Assembly (NCBI RefSeq): GCF_040566545.1
Contig: NZ_JBEWZI010000003.1
Coordinates: 186,001 to 250,000, forward strand
Reading direction: 5' to 3'
Length of the DNA: 64,000 nucleotides
Origin: Uliginosibacterium flavum
GTDB taxonomy: Bacteria > Pseudomonadota > Gammaproteobacteria > Burkholderiales > Rhodocyclaceae
Shown here: positions 60,178-64,000 of the stretch, one piece after another
Layout of the letters: each line of letters opens with the position of its first letter
Position numbering within the stretch: the stretch's first letter is position 1
Position numbers and translations under genes: made by a program
The notes under the pieces: generated by a model
What the model saw: the letters and a program-made list of their open reading frames with translations, nothing else
The model's database searches: none
What the model was told of the DNA's origin: nothing

Positions 60178-60675
60178 TTACTTCAGCAGTTCCTTGACCT
60201 TGTCCAGTGCCGTCATGGCGCATTGCTCGTCGAGGTTGCCACCGGGGGCTCCGCCGACACCGACCGCGCCGATTACTTCATTGCCGACCTTGACCGGTAC
60301 GCCGCCGCCCAGCAGCAGGTAGCCGGGGATATTCACCAGGTTGGCGGCGGCCGGATTCTTCTGCGCGCCTTCCATCATGGCCAGGGTCGTATTCTTGGCC
60401 GAAGCCGACGTCCAGGCCTTCTGCAGACTCGCCGCCAGCGTGTGCGGGCCGGCGTTGTCGGCGCGCTGCACGGCGCGGGTGCTGCCGGCGCGATCGACCA
60501 CGGTGGCGGTCACGGCATAGCCATTGGCCGCGCAGGCGGCGACACTGGCGGTCGCGATCTGGTTGGCCAGTTCCAGCGACATGTTTTTCTCGCTGCGGAT
60601 GACGCTGGTCTGGGCGGTGGCGAATGACGAAGCCGTCAGCAGGGCGATGATGCTCAGGGACTTGATGGTGCGCAT
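60178..60675 (-). CDS. Secreted HbpS/GlcG-family (DUF336) protein
   Basis: A 165-residue protein. The signal peptide MRTIKSLSIIALLTASSF ends ATA-QTS. The mature part has the GlcG/HbpS fold: NMSLELANQIATASVAACAA, YAVTATVVDRAGSTRAVQRA and the Gly-rich PGYLLLGGGVPVKVGNEVIG with AVGVGGAPGGNLDEQCA. In Streptomyces, HbpS binds heme, degrades it and signals through the SenS-SenR two-component system. Here a sensor kinase and response regulator are directly upstream, and an ankyrin protein downstream. Heme or redox sensing is therefore a plausible role, but is inference. Confidence 0.9.
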   Translation of the reverse strand: MRTIKSLSIIALLTASSFATAQTSVIRSEKNMSLELANQIATASVAACAANGYAVTATVVDRAGSTRAVQRADNAGPHTLAASLQKAWTSASAKNTTLAMMEGAQKNPAAANLVNIPGYLLLGGGVPVKVGNEVIGAVGVGGAPGGNLDEQCAMTALDKVKELLK

Positions 60676-60757
60676 GGAGTTCTCCTCGGGGTTTCGACTC
60701 GCGCTGATGCGCAGGCCATGAGGAGCACTTTAAGGATCTGCACTTGCGCTGCCCATT

Positions 60758-60794
60758 CGTAGGGCTACGCGCGAGCCTCCGTACAACTACGGAG
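60758..60794 (-). promoter_or_regulatory. Paired palindromes upstream of HbpS-like gene
   Basis: CGTAG-GG-CTACG (60758-60769) and CTCCGTA-CAAC-TACGGAG (60777-60794) share CGTA/TACG half-sites and lie 83-119 bp upstream of the HbpS-like start. The second overlaps the end of the response regulator gene, including its stop codon. Good candidates for binding of the adjacent LuxR/FixJ-type regulator. Confidence 0.55.
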
Positions 60795-61422
60795 TGGCGC
60801 CGTCGGCCGCATCCACCAGGGTGGCGTACTGGCGGATCAGCTGGGCCAGGGATTCCGCCTGCAGCTTGGCGAAGAGATTGCCACGATGGGTTTCGACGGT
60901 GCGGGGCGACAGCGTCAGGGCGCGCCCGATTTCCTTGTTGGTCAGGCCGGCTACGATCAGTCCGAGCACTTCGCGTTCGCGCTCCGAGAGCTGGGCGTAG
61001 CGTTCAAGGGCAACGCGGTCGGCCGCGTGGCGCTGGCGCGACTGCACGTGCTGGCGCACGGCGTTCTGCAGGGTCTCCAGCAAGAGTTCGTCATCCACCG
61101 GCTTTTCGAGGAATTCCGCCGCACCGGCCTTGAACGCGCGGCGGCACATATCAACTGTGCCGTGGCCGGTGAGCATGATGACGGGTTGATCGACACCTTG
61201 CGCAATGAGCGTGTCCAGCACGCTCAGGCCGCTGATGCCGGGCATGCGCACGTCCAGCAGAATGGCGCCGATACTGTCACGGGCAAAGCCATCAAGGAAG
61301 GCCTGTGGCTCGGCCCAGGTCTCAACCCGCAGGCCTACTGTTCCGATCAGCAGGGCCAGACTGCTGCGCACCGCCGCGTCATCGTCGATCAGCTGGATCA
61401 GGGGCGAAAGAGGCGTGCTCAT
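60787..61422 (-). CDS. FixJ/NarL-type response regulator
   Basis: A 211-residue transcription factor. The receiver domain (about 7-120) has acidic residues Asp13-15, the phosphorylation Asp57 in ILLDVRMPGIS, the Thr of MLTGHG and Lys in LEKPVDD. A LuxR-type helix-turn-helix follows at about 145-200 (LSEREREVLGLIVAGLTNKE, TVETHRGNLFAKL). Translation is coupled with the sensor kinase (ATGA overlap at 61419-61422), and it is probably phosphorylated by it. Likely target: the HbpS-like gene downstream, whose upstream region has paired palindromes. Confidence 0.93.
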   Translation of the reverse strand: MSTPLSPLIQLIDDDAAVRSSLALLIGTVGLRVETWAEPQAFLDGFARDSIGAILLDVRMPGISGLSVLDTLIAQGVDQPVIMLTGHGTVDMCRRAFKAGAAEFLEKPVDDELLLETLQNAVRQHVQSRQRHAADRVALERYAQLSEREREVLGLIVAGLTNKEIGRALTLSPRTVETHRGNLFAKLQAESLAQLIRQYATLVDAADGATP

Positions 61423-62873
61423 GCCGGTACACCTACGGGCAGACTCAGGGTGAAGATCGCGCCCTGTGGGTTGTTATGGCCAGCGTGCAAGCTGCCGCCC
61501 ATGCCCAGCACCAGGCTCTCGCACAGGCTCAGGCCAAGACCGAGGCCGTCCGTGCGGGTGGAAAAGAAAGGCTCGAAAATGTGCGGCAGGATGTCTGGCG
61601 CGATGCCCGGTCCGCTGTCGGCGAGGCTCAGCGTGGCCAGCCCGTTCACAGTGCCGATATGGATGTGCAGCGTGCGCTGCGCTGCCGGCACATTGCCGAG
61701 TGCTTGCAAGGCATTCATGAGCAGGTTGTGGAGGATCTGCTCCAGCGCCACCGGTTCGGCCTGTGCCAGACAGACCGCATCGGCGTCGATGTTCAGGCGC
61801 ACGCCACGGCGGCGGCATTCCGGCTCCAGCAGATCAAGCACGCCGCGCAGGCTGGCGACCAGATCCACGGTCGTCAGCAAGTCCGCCGACCCGGGGCGTT
61901 CTACCACGCGGCGCAGCCGGCTGACCACCTCGCTGGCACGGCGCGCCTGTTGCACCGCCTGTGCCATGGCTTCGCGGACGGTGTCGAGCTCCGGAGGTTC
62001 CTCGGCCAGCAGGCGCTTGGCGGCCTGGGTATTGGCCAGCACTGCGGTCAGTGGCTGATTGAGTTCATGGGCCATGCCGGCCGCCAGCTCTCCCAGTGAG
62101 TTCAGACGTGCCACCTGACCCATGCGCAGGAGTTCCTCGGCGCGTTTATGCGCCACTTGCTGTTGCTGCACGTGGTAGCCGACTATCTGCGCCAGACTCA
62201 CCAGCAAGGTCCAGCCGAGGATGCCGAGCCAGGGCAGCTCGCCCCAGCCGACACTGCGCCCGGTGATGACGTCAAAGGGCTGGCTGACGGCGGCCAGATG
62301 CTTCTCGAAATCGAACTGCCAGCCGCCCGTCTGCAGACGCCCGGGCTGAATCACGAAACCCTGGCCGGCGTATTGCAATTCCACACGCATCGGGCTGCCT
62401 TGCGGATCGACCGGCCATTCCGCCCAGGGCAGCATTTCGCGCAGGCCGATGCTGATGGCGTGACTGGCCGGCAAGCCGGCCAGCACCAGTGTGTAGCGGC
62501 CGACGTCAAAGTCCTGTTCGACCAGTTCAGGGCGTTTGCTGAGGCGTGAGGCCGCTTCGGCCGCCGCCAGCCGGGCGTTTGGCCAGACTTCGCCGGCAGT
62601 GCGGCGGCGTACTGTCAGAATCTGCGAATACACCGCAGGCAGGCGCTGTTCATGCTCGGCGCCCTGTGCGGTCTGCAGCAGCGACAGCGTGGCGAGGATG
62701 GCCTCATGCTGCAACACGCGCTGGCTGAGTACGCGGTGCACGATGCGCGAGTCGGTCTCGAAGGCCTCCCGCAAGCTGTTCAGGCGGGCATGCCCGATCA
62801 GCAGGCTGCCGGCCAGGGACAGAACACACCAGACAAGCAGCCACCAGCGGAAGCGAAGGAAAATTGGATGCAT
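61419..62873 (-). CDS. Membrane sensor histidine kinase (HPK4/DctB-like)
   Basis: A 484-residue kinase. A membrane helix near the N-terminus (WWLLVWCVLSLAGSLLIG) and a second at about 213-233 (PWLGILGWTLLVSLAQIVGY) frame a periplasmic sensor domain of about 180 residues without a recognised fold. The phosphorylation site is His269 in AAGMAHELNQPLTAVLANTQ. The ATPase part has NLLMNALQAL (N box), SLADSGPGI (G1) and GLGLGLSLCESLV (G2). The HELNQP motif places it in the DctB/FixL-like group. Start ATG 62873 is used. It is first gene of a kinase-regulator pair with an HbpS-like gene downstream; the signal is unknown. Confidence 0.92.
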   Translation of the reverse strand: MHPIFLRFRWWLLVWCVLSLAGSLLIGHARLNSLREAFETDSRIVHRVLSQRVLQHEAILATLSLLQTAQGAEHEQRLPAVYSQILTVRRRTAGEVWPNARLAAAEAASRLSKRPELVEQDFDVGRYTLVLAGLPASHAISIGLREMLPWAEWPVDPQGSPMRVELQYAGQGFVIQPGRLQTGGWQFDFEKHLAAVSQPFDVITGRSVGWGELPWLGILGWTLLVSLAQIVGYHVQQQQVAHKRAEELLRMGQVARLNSLGELAAGMAHELNQPLTAVLANTQAAKRLLAEEPPELDTVREAMAQAVQQARRASEVVSRLRRVVERPGSADLLTTVDLVASLRGVLDLLEPECRRRGVRLNIDADAVCLAQAEPVALEQILHNLLMNALQALGNVPAAQRTLHIHIGTVNGLATLSLADSGPGIAPDILPHIFEPFFSTRTDGLGLGLSLCESLVLGMGGSLHAGHNNPQGAIFTLSLPVGVPA

Positions 62874-62933
62874 ACAGGCATTGTGGCACGAGAAAAATCG
62901 CGTGCAGCCATGCGAGCAGAGTGCTTGCAGCAA

Positions 62934-62955
62934 AACGCCGGCAAAAGCCGGCGTT
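62934..62955 (-). terminator. Hairpin after the SEC-C remnant
   Basis: AACGCCGGC pairs with GCCGGCGTT around AAAA, 9 bp perfect. Read on the minus strand it follows the SEC-C stop codon by 34 bp and is followed by TT, so it fits a weak intrinsic terminator. Confidence 0.65.
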
Positions 62956-62989
62956 CACTCACTCAGTCTTCAGTGCGCGGCACTCCAAA

Positions 62990-63118
62990 TCAGTGCAACT
63001 TCTCCGGCGCGCCGCAGCACTTCTTGTATTTCTTGCCGCTGCCACAAGGGCAATCTTCATTCCGATCGGGGACGTCTTCGGCGCGGATCGGAGTGTAGGA
63101 CGCCTCGCTCAGCAAGGC
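62990..63118 (-). pseudogene. SEC-C metal-binding domain remnant, 5' truncated
   Basis: The last roughly 42 codons of a minus-strand gene: ...LLSEASYTPIRAEDVPDRNE followed by DCPCGSGKKYKKCCG and a short tail, then TGA at 62992-62990. The CPCGSGKKYKKCC motif is the SEC-C zinc-binding domain found at the C-terminus of SecA, YecA/UPF0149 and small SEC-C proteins. The frame stays open about 20 codons further upstream and then meets a stop, and no start with a ribosome site is seen. The body of the gene is missing. It keeps a terminator downstream. It abuts a less GC-rich stretch (63121-63299) without a gene, suggesting a recombination junction. Confidence 0.6.
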
Positions 63119-63299
63119 TAGTCCTCGATTTGATGCATTTGTTCCGATGATCGCTGCGTTTGACTTAGAACCAATGCGGTTTCATGAAATATGACAAAAT
63201 CGCCTATCGCTTTTCGGAAGACTAGGCCAGCTCCGCTCTGAATTTCAGATATCTGGATAGCCTGGTATGGTTTTCCCCACCTGTTGCGAGGATGGACCC

Positions 63300-64000
63300 A
63301 TGATTTTTCGTGCGTGCTGCATTCTGGTTATATGCCTTATGCAAGAGCTTGCCCTTGCTTCCGTCACTCGAGTGACGGAAGTGGAGGGAATGGTCGAATA
63401 TCGCCTCGAAAATGGGCTTCGCGTTGTCTTGGCTCCAGATAAGTCGAAGCCGACGATTAGCGTGAATGTCACCTATCTCGTTGGCTCACGGATGGAGAGC
63501 GCCGGTGAAACGGGTATGGCCCACTTGCTCGAACATCTTGTCTTTAAGGGGACGCCAAGCAATCCGCAGATTTTCCAAGAGCTGACTCGGCGTGGCATGC
63601 GGCCCAATGGCACCACTTGGTATGACCGGACGAACTACTTCGAAACCTTCGCAGCAATTCCCGAGGATCTCGAATGGGTTCTGAGCATGGAGGCCGACCG
63701 CATGGTCAACTCCGTTATTGCCAAAAAAGATCTCGACTCTGAGATGACCGTCGTGCGTAACGAAATGGAACGAGGCGACAATAATGTTGGCGGAATGCTT
63801 GCGCAGCTTATGGAAGCCACAGCTTTTCGCTGGCATGCCTATGGCAAACCGACAATCGGCGCACGTTCGGATGTCGAGAACGTTTCAATTGAGAATTTGC
63901 AGGCCTTTTACCGCAAGTACTACCAGCCGGACAACGCGGTGCTGGTGGTTGCTGGCTATTTTGAGCCACAACAAACGCTGGATTTGATCAATCGCTACTT
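63300..64000 (+). CDS. M16-family zinc peptidase, N-terminal part
   Basis: Partial gene: starts at ATG 63300 (with GAGGATGG upstream) and runs off the right edge; about 233 residues are seen. The N-terminal MIFRACCILVICLMQELALA looks like a signal peptide (LALA-SVT), so the product is likely periplasmic. The inverted zinc motif HxxEH is in MAHLLEHLVFKGT, with the distal Glu in RNEMERGDNN, so the catalytic site is intact in what is visible. M16 proteins (insulinase/PqqL-like) degrade peptides. Base composition is less GC-rich than the rest of the window, which may mean recent transfer. Confidence 0.92.
   Translation, partial: MIFRACCILVICLMQELALASVTRVTEVEGMVEYRLENGLRVVLAPDKSKPTISVNVTYLVGSRMESAGETGMAHLLEHLVFKGTPSNPQIFQELTRRGMRPNGTTWYDRTNYFETFAAIPEDLEWVLSMEADRMVNSVIAKKDLDSEMTVVRNEMERGDNNVGGMLAQLMEATAFRWHAYGKPTIGARSDVENVSIENLQAFYRKYYQPDNAVLVVAGYFEPQQTLDLINRY

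Overview
This is a GC-rich chromosomal window from a Gram-negative bacterium, most likely a betaproteobacterium (Rhodocyclales/Burkholderiales neighbourhood). The pointers are the ilvD/lgt gene pair, a DcaP-like porin, many lipoproteins and outer-membrane genes, RNase G, GlmU and DusA. The genus cannot be fixed from the sequence alone. No rRNA, tRNA, CRISPR array, phage module or intact insertion sequence was seen. Nearly all genes look like ordinary core or accessory chromosome. The interest lies in regulatory RNA, signalling clusters and a rich set of small non-coding repeats.

Left part (1-18.8 kb): the start of a YyaL-type thioredoxin-domain protein; a minus-strand signalling operon (GGDEF/EAL protein, two tandem paralogous chemoreceptors, one unknown small protein); a photolyase; ilvD and lgt; a yybP-ykoY-type manganese riboswitch in front of a UPF0016 cation exporter gene; a membrane protein, a two-domain VOC protein, a MarR-MFS efflux pair with likely MarR operators, and pyrF with a small unknown gene.

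Centre (19-41 kb): rng, a HAD phosphatase, a serA-like dehydrogenase, a VOC protein, a Ser-rich lipoprotein, an RhlE-type helicase, a Sui1-like factor, an acyl-CoA ligase, a PilZ protein, glmU, a MaoC-Pta fusion followed by ackA, a PfkB sugar kinase, a hemerythrin, pepN, a BamE-like lipoprotein and a membrane GGDEF/EAL protein. Three or four proteins (two GGDEF/EAL, one PilZ, plus the chemoreceptors) point to active c-di-GMP and motility control.

Right part (41-64 kb): a LysR regulator with two tiny ORFs and a polar amino-acid ABC transporter plus porin; a methyltransferase/lipoprotein pair; the overlapping genes dusA, a DOMON-like gene and a NamZ-like gene; a zinc-ribbon YjdM-like protein; a large FecR/DUF6600-like protein with a Gln/Arg-rich repeat tail; a BaiN-like flavoprotein; a SWIM-SNF2 helicase; and a cluster of sensor kinase, FixJ-type regulator, secreted HbpS/GlcG-like protein and secreted ankyrin protein. 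The window ends with a truncated SEC-C remnant next to a less GC-rich M16 peptidase gene that runs off the edge.

Across the window there are at least 12 copies of an imperfect palindromic intergenic repeat (core CCTGAAGAGCCGC and its inverse). They sit almost always at gene 3' ends, and in three cases supply the gene's stop codon. There are also heptanucleotide tandem repeats at four intergenic sites and a 238-bp candidate MITE.
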